A stretch of DNA of 64,000 nucleotides from contig NZ_CAJPUX010000006.1 in the NCBI RefSeq assembly GCF_905397285.1, forward strand, positions 1-64,000, in the 5' to 3' direction. The DNA comes from Cupriavidus plantarum (GTDB lineage: Bacteria; Pseudomonadota; Gammaproteobacteria; Burkholderiales; Burkholderiaceae). The notes beneath the pieces are model-generated. The model was not told where the DNA came from, did not search any database, and was given only the letters and a program-made list of their open reading frames with translations. Positions 34,701-42,754 of this stretch are shown piece by piece. Made by a program: the position numbers and the translations under genes. Positions within the stretch are counted from its first letter, which is position 1; each line of letters opens with the position of its first letter.

Positions 34701-35362
34701 AACTGATCGCCAGCCGAGTGGAGCTGCTGACGAAGTACCAGAACGCTCGGTATGCCGAGCAGTATCGCGAGGTGGTGCAGCGGATGCGGGCTGCGGAGTC
34801 GGCGTTGGTGGGGAGTGGCAAGCCGCTGCCGGTGACCGAGGGCGTGGCGCGCAATCTGGCCAGGCTCATGGCGTACAAGGACGAGTACGAGGTGGCGCGG
34901 CTCTATACGGACCCCGTGTTCCTCGACAAGCTGCGCGCGCAGTTCGAAGGCGAGCCCGGCCGCGACTATCAGCTGAACTTCTGGCTCGCGCCCCCGCTGA
35001 TGGCCAGGCGCGACGAGAAGGGACATCTGGTGAAGCGCCGTTTCGGGCCGTCCACGATGACGTTGTTCCGCATGCTGGCGAAGCTCAAGGGGCTGCGTGG
35101 CGGTGCGCTCGATATCTTCGGCCGCACCGAGGAGCGCCGGACGGAACGCGCGCTGATCGGCGAGTATCGGGCGCTGGTCGAGGAACTGGCGGGCGGGTTG
35201 TCGCAGGCGAATCATGAGACCGCGGTCGCGCTGGCTAACCTGCCGGACGATATTCGCGGCTTCGGCCACGTGAAGGAGAACAACCTCGCGGCGGCGCGCT
35301 CGCGCTGGGCGAAACTGCTCGAGCAGTTCCGGCATCCGGAGGCGGGACAGCGCGCGGCTTGA
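31769..35362 (+). CDS. Indolepyruvate ferredoxin oxidoreductase, alpha-gamma fusion
   Basis: A 1197-residue thiamine-pyrophosphate enzyme that oxidatively decarboxylates indolepyruvate and other aryl pyruvates to acyl-CoA. The N-terminal transketolase-like half (about 30-430) is followed by the TPP-binding half (around 525; GDGTYFHSGLLAVR, ILYNDAVAMTGGQP), a Cys-rich segment (about 663-707; CEGCGDC, CNKDFSCLNGFC) likely holding Fe-S centres, and a C-terminal gamma-type domain (from about 747; GVLVTGVGGTGVVTIGGLLG). Proteobacteria carry this large single-chain form. GAGGAG upstream sets ATG 31769 over an in-frame ATG at 31748. It may serve aromatic amino acid breakdown towards arylacetyl-CoA. 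Confidence 0.93.
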   Translation: MNAPLTAPVSDAIRRALDNVSLDDKYTLERGRIYISGTQALVRLPMLQRERDRAAGLNTAGFISGYRGSPLGALDQSLWKAKKHLAAHEVVFQPGLNEDLAATAVWGSQQVNMYPDAKFDGVFGMWYGKGPGVDRTGDVFKHANSAGSSRHGGVLVLAGDDHSAKSSTLAHQSEHIFKACGLPVLFPSNVQEYLDYGLHGWAMSRYSGLWVAMKCVTDVVESSASVELDPHRVRIVLPEDFILPPGGLNIRWPDPPLEQEARLLDFKWYAALSYVRANKIDRIEIDSPHARFGIMTGGKAYLDTRQALCDLGLDNETCAQLGIRLYKVGCVWPLEAHGARAFAEGLQEILVVEEKRQIMEYALKEELYNWRDDVRPKVYGKFDEKDNAGGEWSIPQNNWLLPAHYELSPAIIAKAIATRLEKFDLPADVRARIASRLAIIEAKERALATPRVTAERKPWFCSGCPHNTSTNVPEGSRALAGIGCHYMTVWMDRNTSTFSQMGGEGVAWIGQAPFAGDKHVFANLGDGTYFHSGLLAVRASIAAGVNITYKILYNDAVAMTGGQPVDGQLSVQDIAFQVHAEGAKRIVIVTDQPEKYNSAIKLPEGVTVHGREQLDAMQRELREVPGCTILIYDQTCATEKRRRRKRGTYPDPARRAFINDAVCEGCGDCSVKSNCLSVEPLETDLGTKRQINQSSCNKDFSCLNGFCPSFVTAEGAQVRKPEAHGISMSSLPALPMPALPALNRAYGVLVTGVGGTGVVTIGGLLGMAAHLENKGVTVLDMAGLAQKGGAVLSHVQIAARPDDLHATRIAMGEADLVIGCDAIVSATDEVISKTQAGRTRAVVNTAQTPTAEFIRNPKWQFPGLSAEQDLRNAVGESCDFINASALAVALIGDAIYTNPLVLGYAWQKGWIPLSLEALERAIELNGVSVEKNKAAFDWGRHMAHDPEHVLSLTGKLGNVAEGGDVVKLPTSTGALLEKLIASRVELLTKYQNARYAEQYREVVQRMRAAESALVGSGKPLPVTEGVARNLARLMAYKDEYEVARLYTDPVFLDKLRAQFEGEPGRDYQLNFWLAPPLMARRDEKGHLVKRRFGPSTMTLFRMLAKLKGLRGGALDIFGRTEERRTERALIGEYRALVEELAGGLSQANHETAVALANLPDDIRGFGHVKENNLAAARSRWAKLLEQFRHPEAGQRAA

Positions 35363-35403
35363 TTGGCTGGGGACGCTTCCGCTGACGAACCGTAATGGGC
35401 CTG

Positions 35404-35431
35404 CCACCAGTGTTGGCTACACTGGTGGTTT
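35404..35431 (+). terminator. Hairpin between the oxidoreductase and ypeA
   Basis: CCACCAGTG (35404-35412), loop TTGGCTA, CACTGGTGG (35420-35428), then TTT. The stem is perfect but the T-run is short, so termination may be partial. It lies 19 bp before the ypeA start. Confidence 0.5.
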
Positions 35432-35449
35432 GGCCCGACACCAGTCCCC

Positions 35450-35869
35450 ATGCACCTTCGCTCCTACACCCCGGCCGACGAAACGGCCGTCATCGCCCTG
35501 TGGCACGCCTGTGGCCTCACGCGTCCCTGGAACGATCCAAAGCGCGACATCGCGCGCAAGCTTACCGAGCAGCCCGAGCTGTTCCTCGTCGGCGACGTGG
35601 AAGGCCGCGTCGTCGCCACGGCGATGATCGGGTACGACGGCCATCGCGGCTGGGTGTATTACGTGGCGGTCGAGCCCGCATTGCAGGGCCGCGGCTACGG
35701 GCGCATGCTGATGGCGCGCGCCGAGGCGCTGCTGCTGGAACGCGGCTGCCCGAAGATCAATCTGCTCGTGCGCAAGGGCAACGACGCCGTGATGGCGTTC
35801 TACGAGAAGCTTGGGTATGGGGCCGATGCCGCCGTGAGTCTTGGCAAACGTCTGATTCCCGATCACTGA
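35450..35869 (+). CDS. ypeA: GNAT family acetyltransferase, YpeA type
   Basis: A 139-residue GNAT enzyme very close in pattern to E. coli YpeA: MHLRSYTPADETAVIALW, WNDPKRDIARKL, YYVAVEPALQGRGYGRMLMA (acetyl-CoA loop), KINLLVRKGNDAVMAFYEKLGY. The acceptor is unknown. The VOC protein gene follows after 12 bp and is probably co-transcribed. Confidence 0.88.
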   Translation: MHLRSYTPADETAVIALWHACGLTRPWNDPKRDIARKLTEQPELFLVGDVEGRVVATAMIGYDGHRGWVYYVAVEPALQGRGYGRMLMARAEALLLERGCPKINLLVRKGNDAVMAFYEKLGYGADAAVSLGKRLIPDH

Positions 35870-35881
35870 CCAGGAGCGAGC

Positions 35882-36304
35882 ATGTTCCGCATTGCCGGTA
35901 TCGATCATCTCGTGCTCCGCACAGCCGACGTGCCGCGCCTCGTGCGGTTCTATGTCGATGTGCTCGGCTGCCACGTCGAACGCGAGCAGGCCGCGCTCGG
36001 CCTGACGCAGCTTCGCGCGGGCAATGCCCTGATCGACGTGATCTCGCTGGATGGCCAGTTGGGCCGCATGGGCGGGGCCGGTCCGGGCCGCGAGGGGCGG
36101 AACCTCGATCATTTCTGCGTGCGCATCGATCCATTCGATGCAAAGGACATCTACGAGCATTTCCGTATTCATGGCGTGGATGCGGGGCCCATCGAGCAGC
36201 GTTACGGCGCCGAGGGTCTGGGCCCGTCGATCTATCTGCACGATCCCGACGGCAACATGGTCGAACTCAAGGGGCCGCCAGACCTTGCCGACGACGTGCC
36301 ATGA
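35882..36304 (+). CDS. VOC family (glyoxalase/dioxygenase fold) protein
   Basis: A 140-residue single vicinal-oxygen-chelate domain protein with paired beta-alpha-beta modules: IDHLVLRTADVPRLVRFYVDVLGCHVE at the N-terminus and HFCVRIDPFDAKDIYEHF, then IYLHDPDGNMVELKG. Candidate metal ligands are His9, the His of DHFC and the Glu of MVELKG. The substrate is unknown. AGGAGC precedes the ATG. Confidence 0.85.
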   Translation: MFRIAGIDHLVLRTADVPRLVRFYVDVLGCHVEREQAALGLTQLRAGNALIDVISLDGQLGRMGGAGPGREGRNLDHFCVRIDPFDAKDIYEHFRIHGVDAGPIEQRYGAEGLGPSIYLHDPDGNMVELKGPPDLADDVP

Positions 36305-36401
36305 CGTGTGGCCGCGATGCGACGCCATGGTCACGCGCGGCTGCCGCCGATACAATGAGCCGACCCCATCTCCGTGACCCGCGCGCAGCCGCGGGCGCGC
36401 C

Positions 36402-37667
36402 ATGACCCAGTCCGCTCCCTCACCGCAGAACGCGCATCGCCGGCCTTTACCTTCCCCCCGGACGCTCGTCTGGACCCTCGGCCTGACCGAAGTCATCAGC
36501 TGGGGCACGCTGTACTTCTCCTTCACCGTGCTGATCGATCCCATGCAGAGGGCGCTCGGCTTCAGCAAGCCGTTCCTCGCGGGCGGGTTCTCGCTCGGGC
36601 TGCTGGTCTGGGCGCTGTGCTCGTTCGCCGTGGGTCGGCTGCTTGACCGCGTGCCCGCGCACCGCGTGATGTGCGGCGGATCGGTGCTGGCCGGAATCGG
36701 ACTGTTGCTGTGGGCATGGAGTCCGTCGGAGACGATGTTCCTGCTGATGTGGTTGCCGCTCGGCGTGGCGATGGCGTCCACGCTGTACGAACCCGCGTTC
36801 GTGGTGCTGCGGCAGGCGTTCGGCGACGGGTATCAGAAGCCGATCGTCCACGTGACGCTGATGGCGGGCCTCGCCAGCACGGTGTTCATTCCGCTCGCCC
36901 AATGGCTCGTGCTGCATCTCGGCTGGCGTCCCACGCTGATCGGCTTTGCGGCGCTGAACCTGCTGGTCTGCGCGCCGATGCATGCGCGGCTGCTGCGCTA
37001 TACGATCCATCCGACCTACCACGCGGTCCAGCCCGCCACGCCGCTGGAGGGCGCCGCCGCAGGCGCCAATGCCGGTATCGCGCGCGCGACGCTGCGCGAG
37101 CCCGTGTTCTGGGCGGTCGTTCTCGCCTTCACGGCGACTGCGGTCATCGCCTCGTTGCTAGGCGCGCATCTGATTCCGATGCTCAACGAGAAGGGCCTGC
37201 CGCTGGCGGAGCAGCTCGTCGTGGCCGCGCTGATCGGCCCCGCGCAGGTCGCGGGCCGGCTCGTGATGACGCAATGGCCGGTACGGCAGCCAATCCGGCT
37301 GTCGCTGCCCACCTATACGGTCCTGGGCATCGGCCTCGCCTGCCTGGCGCTCGGCAAGGGCTGGTGGCTGATGCTCGCGGCCGTGCTCTATGGCTGCGCG
37401 AACGGCGTCAACACGATGCTGCGCGCGATGGCGATGCCCGAGCTGATCTCGCGCCACCACTACGCGACGCTGAACGGGCTGATGATGACGCCGGTGCTGC
37501 TCGCGCAGGCCGTCGCGCCGTGGCTCGGCGCGCTGATGTGGCGGGCGGCCGACGGGTACTGGCTGATGCTGTGGACGATGGTGCTGCTGGCCTTTGGCGG
37601 CCTTGCCGCGTTCGGCTTCGCGTTGCGACGGCGGGGGTTGCTGCACGCGACCGCCACGGCATTGTGA
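36402..37667 (+). CDS. MFS transporter
   Basis: A 421-residue major facilitator with 12 apparent membrane helices, opening with TLVWTLGLTEVISWGTLYFSF and ending with a basic tail. The pattern resembles MFS carriers of the YhhS/UhpT-distant 'arabinose efflux-like' type common in Burkholderiaceae. No substrate can be assigned. It lies 97 bp after the VOC gene and 32 bp before a second MFS gene. Confidence 0.8.
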   Translation: MTQSAPSPQNAHRRPLPSPRTLVWTLGLTEVISWGTLYFSFTVLIDPMQRALGFSKPFLAGGFSLGLLVWALCSFAVGRLLDRVPAHRVMCGGSVLAGIGLLLWAWSPSETMFLLMWLPLGVAMASTLYEPAFVVLRQAFGDGYQKPIVHVTLMAGLASTVFIPLAQWLVLHLGWRPTLIGFAALNLLVCAPMHARLLRYTIHPTYHAVQPATPLEGAAAGANAGIARATLREPVFWAVVLAFTATAVIASLLGAHLIPMLNEKGLPLAEQLVVAALIGPAQVAGRLVMTQWPVRQPIRLSLPTYTVLGIGLACLALGKGWWLMLAAVLYGCANGVNTMLRAMAMPELISRHHYATLNGLMMTPVLLAQAVAPWLGALMWRAADGYWLMLWTMVLLAFGGLAAFGFALRRRGLLHATATAL

Positions 37668-37699
37668 GACCATGCGGCTTGTCCTTCGCATGGCCCCCG

Positions 37700-38875
37700 A
37701 TGTCCGATCCCACTACCGTATCGACTGATTCAGTCTCCCGCGCCACGCGCGGCACCATGACCCTGTTCTTCGTCAACGGCGCGACGTTCGCGACGTGGGG
37801 CGTGCATATCCCGACCATCAAGGCGCGCTTCGCGCTATCCGACGCGATGCTGTCGTTCGCGATGCTGGCCGTGGCCGGCGGCGCCATTCTCGCCATGGGT
37901 CCCGTCGGACGCTGGGTCGCGCGCGTCGGCAGCGCGCGCGCCTCGATGCTCAGCGGGCTGGCCTACGCCCTCGCGACCATCGCCATCCTTGCCATGCCGT
38001 CGTTCGTCCTGCTGTTGCCCGCGCTCCTGATGTTCGGCATGTGCAATGCAGCGTTCGACGTCGGCATGAACGCGCAGGCGGCCACCGTGGAGGCAAGCCG
38101 CACGCGGCCCGTGATGTCAGCGCTGCACGGCATGTTCAGCCTCGGCGGCATGGCCGGCGCCGCGTTCGGCGGGTTGATGCTGTCGCTGGGCGTCGCGCCG
38201 CTCGTCCATGCGGCGATGATGGCCGCGCTGACGGCGACCGTGGCCGTGGTCACCCTGCCCGGTCTGCTCGCCGATCATCCGGTCATGCCGTCCGCGGCGC
38301 ATCATCGCGAGCATGCGACGCGCGCGCTGTGGCTGCTCGGTCTGATGGCCTTCCTCGGCCTGATCGGCGAAGGCGCGATGTACGACTGGACAAGCGTCTA
38401 TATGCGTGACGTTGCGGCATCGCCGGCGGACTGGGTCAGCTTCGGCTACGCCGCGTTCTCGGGGGGCATGGCATGCGGCCGCTTCGGGGGCGACTGGCTG
38501 CGCGCGCGGCTTGGCGACGGGCCAACGCTCACGGCGAGCGCTTGGATGGGCTTCGCGGGTATCGTGCTCGCGCTGCTGCTGCCCGTACCCATTGCAGCGC
38601 TCGGAGGCTTCTGCCTGATGGGCCTGGGCGCCGCGAACATGGTGCCGATCTTCTTCGTGGCGGCATCGCGGCTGCCGGGCGTGGCGCCGGCCGAAGCGAT
38701 CGCGCGGGTGGCGCGCTTCGCCTACGTCGGCCTGCTGCTTGGACCCGTCCTGATTGGCGGCGCGGCACATCTGACGAACCTGCGCATCGGGCTGGCGCTC
38801 GTGGCGCTGACCATGGGCTGGATCGCGCTATTCGGCGCCCGTGCCGCGCGGCGTTACCTCACGACGCCCGCCTGA
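37700..38875 (+). CDS. MFS transporter, YbjJ-like
   Basis: A 391-residue major facilitator with 12 predicted helices. Segments such as FFVNGATFATWGVHIPTIKARF, MCNAAFDVGMNAQA and FLGLIGEGAMYDWTSVYMRD match the YbjJ-type subfamily of E. coli, whose substrate is unknown. ATG at 37700 follows the preceding MFS gene by 32 bp. The stop lies four bases from the convergent dioxygenase stop. Confidence 0.85.
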   Translation: MSDPTTVSTDSVSRATRGTMTLFFVNGATFATWGVHIPTIKARFALSDAMLSFAMLAVAGGAILAMGPVGRWVARVGSARASMLSGLAYALATIAILAMPSFVLLLPALLMFGMCNAAFDVGMNAQAATVEASRTRPVMSALHGMFSLGGMAGAAFGGLMLSLGVAPLVHAAMMAALTATVAVVTLPGLLADHPVMPSAAHHREHATRALWLLGLMAFLGLIGEGAMYDWTSVYMRDVAASPADWVSFGYAAFSGGMACGRFGGDWLRARLGDGPTLTASAWMGFAGIVLALLLPVPIAALGGFCLMGLGAANMVPIFFVAASRLPGVAPAEAIARVARFAYVGLLLGPVLIGGAAHLTNLRIGLALVALTMGWIALFGARAARRYLTTPA

Positions 38876-38879
38876 GCGG

Positions 38880-39752
38880 TCAGGCGTGTGCAGGCGCATG
38901 GGCGCCGGCGCCCATGCCTTCGAACACGAACGTGTCCATGGCCAGTACGCCGTAGGTGACGTCGTCGGCCACACGCGCTACGCGTGCGTCGCCTTCCCCG
39001 GGCACTGGACCAAGGGCCGCCCCCAGCGCGACATAAAACGGCAGCAGATGCTCGTCGCTGGGGTGCGCGCGCCGTGCGTAGGGTGCCTGCTCTCGGTAAG
39101 CGGCGATGCGGCTGGTATCGCCCGTCGCCAGGGCCTCGTCGAGCGCCGCCCGCATCCAGTCGCGGAACGCGTCCACGTACGGCGCCACGTCCGTGCCGTG
39201 CTGTACCGGTCGGCCGCCGCCGAACACTTCCTGCAGGTTATGCGTGAAGCTGCCCGATCCGATGATCAGGTAACCCTCTTCGCGCAGCGGCGCGAGCGCG
39301 CGACCGATCTCGATCTGGCGCGAGGGCGGCAAATACGGGTTCAACGCGAGCTGGATCACGGGCACATCGGCATCGGGAAAGAAATACCGCAGCGGCATCC
39401 ACGCGCCGTGGTCCAGCGGACGGTCGTTGTCCTCGGCCACGTAGCTGATGCCGGGGAGCTTTGCGCGCTCCAGCGCCTGCTTGACGCGGCCGGCCAGCGC
39501 GGGCGAGCCCGGCGCGTCGTAGCGCAGCGCATACAACTCGCGCGGAAAGCCGCCGAAGTCGTGCCACGCCTCCTGGCGCTCACGTGTGCTCACGGCCAGC
39601 GTGCTGTAGATCCAATGCGCGGAAATCACCACAATGCCCTTGGGCGCGAGCGCGCGCAGGCGCGCGCCGAGCGCGTCGAACGCCGCGCCCGTAGGGCCCG
39701 GATCGATCGCCAGCATGGGGGAACCGTGCGAAACATAAATGGCGGGAAGCAT
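38880..39752 (-). CDS. ygiD: DODA-type extradiol aromatic ring-opening dioxygenase
   Basis: A 290-residue class III extradiol dioxygenase family protein similar to E. coli YgiD (4,5-DOPA dioxygenase). Family features are LPAIYVSHGSPMLAID (metal His), VVISAHWI, LDHGAWMPLRYFFPDADVPV, GSGSFTHNLQEVF and HPSDEHLLPFYVALGAA. It binds one metal and opens catechol-type rings. ATG at 39752 is chosen because the family starts LPAIYVSHGSP. An upstream in-frame ATG at 39797 adds unrelated residues. Confidence 0.9.
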   Translation of the reverse strand: MLPAIYVSHGSPMLAIDPGPTGAAFDALGARLRALAPKGIVVISAHWIYSTLAVSTRERQEAWHDFGGFPRELYALRYDAPGSPALAGRVKQALERAKLPGISYVAEDNDRPLDHGAWMPLRYFFPDADVPVIQLALNPYLPPSRQIEIGRALAPLREEGYLIIGSGSFTHNLQEVFGGGRPVQHGTDVAPYVDAFRDWMRAALDEALATGDTSRIAAYREQAPYARRAHPSDEHLLPFYVALGAALGPVPGEGDARVARVADDVTYGVLAMDTFVFEGMGAGAHAPAHA

Positions 39753-40052
39753 GTTGCACCCTTCAAACGCTTTCTTCGATGTATTCAGTGTGGCCAATAT
39801 GGATGGACGTGGAGGGAGTCAAATGCGAAGGGGTCGTGCAAAAAAACTGAAGTTCCGGTCGGCACCGGGGCGCCACAAAAGCGTGGGTGAACGCACACAC
39901 CCGGATGGCATACACGGCACTGGAGCGGCCGGACTCAACGGAATAGGCCTATGATGCAAACAGGGCGGCCAATGCGGATACGTACCGCCCGGCAACGCGA
40001 GGACGGTCCCGCCCACGCGTGTTTTCCACTCCTTTTTCGCCCCCTCACGACC
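39753..40052. other. 300-bp intergenic region
   Basis: The region between the dioxygenase gene (-) and the small membrane protein (+) shows no convincing gene or RNA. In-frame ATGs at 39951, 39954 and 39972 could extend the downstream gene, but the added residues are Arg-rich and look non-coding. Confidence 0.4.
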
Positions 40053-40370
40053 GTGGCCAAGCGCACGCCCCATGACCCGACCCTGCCCCACGCGCTGTGG
40101 TGGCAGGCTGGCGTCTATGGCAGCCTGCCGGCCGTGCTGCTGTGGATCGTGGCGCGCCTTCCCGCGGAAATCCTGTATCTGTTATTCGGCAATGCCATGA
40201 CGGCGGCGGCGCTGTTCAACCACGCCGGCGACACCGTCTTCGTGACGGGCTGGCTGGCGAGCGCGGTCTGGCTCTGGTTCACCCGCCGGCGTCCGCATGG
40301 GCGGCCTGCCGCGCACGCGGGACGTGCCGCATCGGCCGATCCCTCGCACGAACCGCATCACCCGGGCTGA
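40053..40370 (+). CDS. Small membrane protein of unknown function
   Basis: A protein of 105 residues from GTG 40053, with two hydrophobic helices (about 17-39; YGSLPAVLLWIVARLPAEIL, and about 55-75; TVFVTGWLASAVWLWFT) and a basic, His/Arg-rich tail. No family was recognised. The GTG is preferred because coding character begins there; ATG at 39951 would give 139 residues. It is followed after 118 bp by an MHS carrier. Confidence 0.5.
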   Translation: MAKRTPHDPTLPHALWWQAGVYGSLPAVLLWIVARLPAEILYLLFGNAMTAAALFNHAGDTVFVTGWLASAVWLWFTRRRPHGRPAAHAGRAASADPSHEPHHPG

Positions 40371-40425
40371 GGCCCGGTCGCCTGTTGGCGGGCTCGGCGG
40401 CCCCCGGTTCGCTCGGCGGCATGTA

Positions 40426-40478
40426 AGGAATCGCTTAAGATGGCGTTGGGCGTCCAATGCCCAATTTCGGTGATTCCT
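40426..40478 (+). promoter_or_regulatory. Nested hairpin leader ahead of MHS carrier
   Basis: Outer arms AGGAATC (40426-40432) and GATTCCT (40472-40478) enclose an inner stem TTGGGC (40446-40451) and GCCCAA (40459-40464). The structure ends 10 bases before the ATG at 40489, and no separate ribosome site is visible. It may shape translation or be a transcription-factor dyad. Confidence 0.35.
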
Positions 40479-40488
40479 AAAACAATTC

Positions 40489-41799
40489 ATGCAAGCCACT
40501 GCTACGCAACATTCCCTTCCTTCCGCCGCCAAGCGACGACGCACCATCCTCGCCGCGACCATCGGCAACGGTCTCGAATGGTTCGACTTCACGGTCTACA
40601 GCTTCTTCGCGGTCATCATTTCGCGGCTGTTCTTCCCCACCGGCGATGACATCACGTCATTCCTGCTGACGGTGGCGACGTTCGGCGTCGGCTTCGTCAT
40701 GCGCCCGGTGGGCGCGGTCGTGCTCGGCGTCTATGCCGACCGCGTTGGCCGCAAGGCGGCGCTCACGCTGACCATCCTGCTGATGGCACTCGGCACGGCG
40801 ATCATCGGCTTCGCGCCGACCTATGCGTCGATCGGCCCGTGGGCGCCGGCGCTGATCGTGCTGGCCCGCCTGATCCAGGGCTTCTCGGCCGGCGGCGAAG
40901 TCGGCGGCGCCACCGCCTTCCTGATCGAACACGCGCCCGACAGCGAGCGCGGCGCCTACGCGAGCTGGCAGCAGGCGAGCCAGGGCATCTCGTTCATGCT
41001 CGGCGCCGCGATGGGCGCGCTGGTCATCAACGGCCTCGAGCCCGCACAGGTCGATGCCTGGGGCTGGCGCATTCCGTTCCTGTTCGGTCTGCTGATCGCG
41101 CCGGTTGGCATGTACATCCGCTCGCAGCTGGAGGAGCCGCCCGAGTTCGAGGCACGCCAGGCGGAGCGCGCCGCGGCCAAGGTCAAGTTCTCGCCGCTGT
41201 CGCAGGTCCTGCGCGAGCATCCGCGCGAAGTCGTCGCCGGTCTCGGCGTGACCGTGCTGTGGACCGTCTGCACCTACGTGCTCGTGTTCTACATGCCGTC
41301 GTACGCGAAGCAGCAGCTCGGCCTGCCGCTGGGCGCGACGTTCGAATCGACCGCGATCTGCGGCGCGATCATCCTCGTGCTGTGCCCGCTGATGGGCATG
41401 CTGTCCGACCGCGTGGGCCGCAAGCGCATGCTCGGCACCGTGGCGCTCCTTATCGGCGTGCTCGCGTACCCGCTGTTCCACTGGCTCAACGTGTCGCCGA
41501 CCACGAGCACGCTGCTGCAGGTGCAGATCGTGCTGGGCATCCTGCTGGCCGCGTTCACGGGCCCGGCACCGGCTGTACTGGCCGAGCAGTTCCCAACCGA
41601 CGTGCGTTCCACGGGCCTGTCGCTGGCGTACAACTTCGCCGTGACCATCTTTGGCGGCTTTTCGCCGCTGATCGTGACCTGGCTGATCCAGTCGAGCGGC
41701 GACAAGCATGCGCCCGCCTATTACGCGATTGCCGCGGCCGCGGTGAGCTTCCTCGCGCTGCTGTTCATGCACGATCGTACCGGCAAGCCGATCGCCTGA
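40489..41799 (+). CDS. MFS transporter of the metabolite:H+ symporter (MHS) family
   Basis: A 436-residue symporter with 12 predicted helices. It opens with the MHS signature ATIGNGLEWFDFTVYSFFAV and has GVYADRVGRKAALT between helices 2 and 3, then RLIQGFSAGGEVGGATAFLIE. Relatives take up citrate, tricarballylate, alpha-ketoglutarate or betaine. The sequence is nearest in feel to citrate-type carriers, but the substrate is not determined. A hairpin leader precedes it. Confidence 0.9.
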   Translation: MQATATQHSLPSAAKRRRTILAATIGNGLEWFDFTVYSFFAVIISRLFFPTGDDITSFLLTVATFGVGFVMRPVGAVVLGVYADRVGRKAALTLTILLMALGTAIIGFAPTYASIGPWAPALIVLARLIQGFSAGGEVGGATAFLIEHAPDSERGAYASWQQASQGISFMLGAAMGALVINGLEPAQVDAWGWRIPFLFGLLIAPVGMYIRSQLEEPPEFEARQAERAAAKVKFSPLSQVLREHPREVVAGLGVTVLWTVCTYVLVFYMPSYAKQQLGLPLGATFESTAICGAIILVLCPLMGMLSDRVGRKRMLGTVALLIGVLAYPLFHWLNVSPTTSTLLQVQIVLGILLAAFTGPAPAVLAEQFPTDVRSTGLSLAYNFAVTIFGGFSPLIVTWLIQSSGDKHAPAYYAIAAAAVSFLALLFMHDRTGKPIA

Positions 41800-41907
41800 T
41801 TGGCTGTTTCCGGCCTCGTGATTCGAGGCCGGGGCGCGCCTGCAACGGGCGCGCTCACCCGGGGGGAGATTGGGTATATTCACCCTTCTTCCCGCGGATT
41901 TATCAAG

Positions 41908-42528
41908 ATGACCCAATCCCAGAGTGCGGTTCCCCAACGGTGCAGCTGGTGCGGCACCATCGAGGACTACTGCCACTATCACGACAACGAATGGGGCTTT
42001 CCGGTCGACGATGACCGGCGCCTGTTCGAGAAGCTCTGCCTGGAAGGCTTCCAGTCCGGCCTGAGCTGGCTGACGATCCTTCGCAAGCGCGAGGCCTTCC
42101 GCAAGGCTTTCGCCAATTTTGACATCCGCAAGGTCGCACGCTTCGACGAGCGCGACGTGGAGCGGCTGCTGGGCGATGCGGGCATCGTGCGCCATCGCGG
42201 CAAGATCGAGGCCGCCATCAACAATGCCCAGCGCGCACTGGAGCTGCTCGAGACCGAGCCTTCGCTCGCCGCCTACTTCTGGCGCTTTGAACCCAAACCC
42301 GCCACCCGGCCGAAGAAGATCACGCGCGAGGCGCTGGCCGCCATGACGACGTCGCCCGAATCGATTGCACTGTCCAAAGATCTCAAGAAGCGTGGCTGGA
42401 AGTTTGTCGGGCCGACCACGATGTATGCGTTGATGCAGGCCATGGGCCTCGTCAACGATCACGTGGAAGGTTGCGCGACGCGCGCGGAAGTTCTGCGGGC
42501 GAGGAAGTCTTTCAAGGTGCCGCGCTGA
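41908..42528 (+). CDS. tag: 3-methyladenine DNA glycosylase I
   Basis: A 206-residue base-excision enzyme that removes 3-methyladenine from alkylated DNA. Diagnostic features are RCSWC near the start, YCHYHDNEWGFPVDDDRRLFEKL, LEGFQSGLSWLTILRKREAFR and the C-terminal HVEGC. The Cys and His of these segments form the zinc site of Tag. ATG at 41908 is the first within the family start; an in-frame ATG at 41800 adds unrelated residues. It stands alone between a carrier and the GTWWAC-rich region. Confidence 0.95.
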   Translation: MTQSQSAVPQRCSWCGTIEDYCHYHDNEWGFPVDDDRRLFEKLCLEGFQSGLSWLTILRKREAFRKAFANFDIRKVARFDERDVERLLGDAGIVRHRGKIEAAINNAQRALELLETEPSLAAYFWRFEPKPATRPKKITREALAAMTTSPESIALSKDLKKRGWKFVGPTTMYALMQAMGLVNDHVEGCATRAEVLRARKSFKVPR

Positions 42529-42540
42529 TCTGGGCGCGGC

Positions 42541-42580
42541 GCGTATACGTTTACGGTTTACCGTAAGGTTTACGTATACA
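42541..42580. repeat. Large imperfect palindrome flanked by GTATAC
   Basis: GTATACGT at 42543 and ACGTATAC at 42572 flank the inner dyad TTACGGT-TT-ACCGTAA (42551-42566). Three GTTTAC words lie in this block (42549, 42556, 42568). The whole can fold as a stem. No T-run follows, so it is unlikely to be a simple terminator of tag. Confidence 0.7.
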
Positions 42581-42754
42581 AAAATAGTAGTAGTAGTAGT
42601 TAACGCACGCCACTCGCCGTGGATAACCGTAACTTTCTCTTCTGGTTCAGGGAGTTGCGGCGCCCACAACCATCTGGGCAACGCTGTGCGTATACGTCGA
42701 TTCATCCACAGGCCCTTTCGCGTATACGTCGAGGCGGCCGAGTTGTTCGTATAC
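42543..42754. repeat. Cluster of nine GTWWAC sites, four as CGTATACG
   Basis: GTATAC occurs at 42543, 42574, 42690, 42722 and 42749; four of these are CGTATACG. GTTTAC occurs at 42549, 42556 and 42568, and GTTAAC at 42599. By eye I found only one other GTWWAC in the window (53801). The spacing of the last three CGTATACG is 32 and 27 bp, close to three helical turns. The region lies between tag and the LysE gene and includes a (TAG)5 microsatellite at about 42585-42599. GTWWAC is a known adenine-methylation motif in Burkholderiaceae. Confidence 0.8.

Noticed and set aside
31988..35407. Open frame of 1139 codons on the minus strand
   Set aside because: It is the antisense shadow of the indolepyruvate oxidoreductase gene. 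High GC3 removes stops in that frame; the translation is Arg/His/Gln-rich and matches no family.
42543..42754. Reading the CGTATACG array as a plasmid iteron origin
   Set aside because: No replication initiator or partition gene lies near and the surrounding genes are chromosomal housekeeping and transport genes. Left as one hypothesis only.
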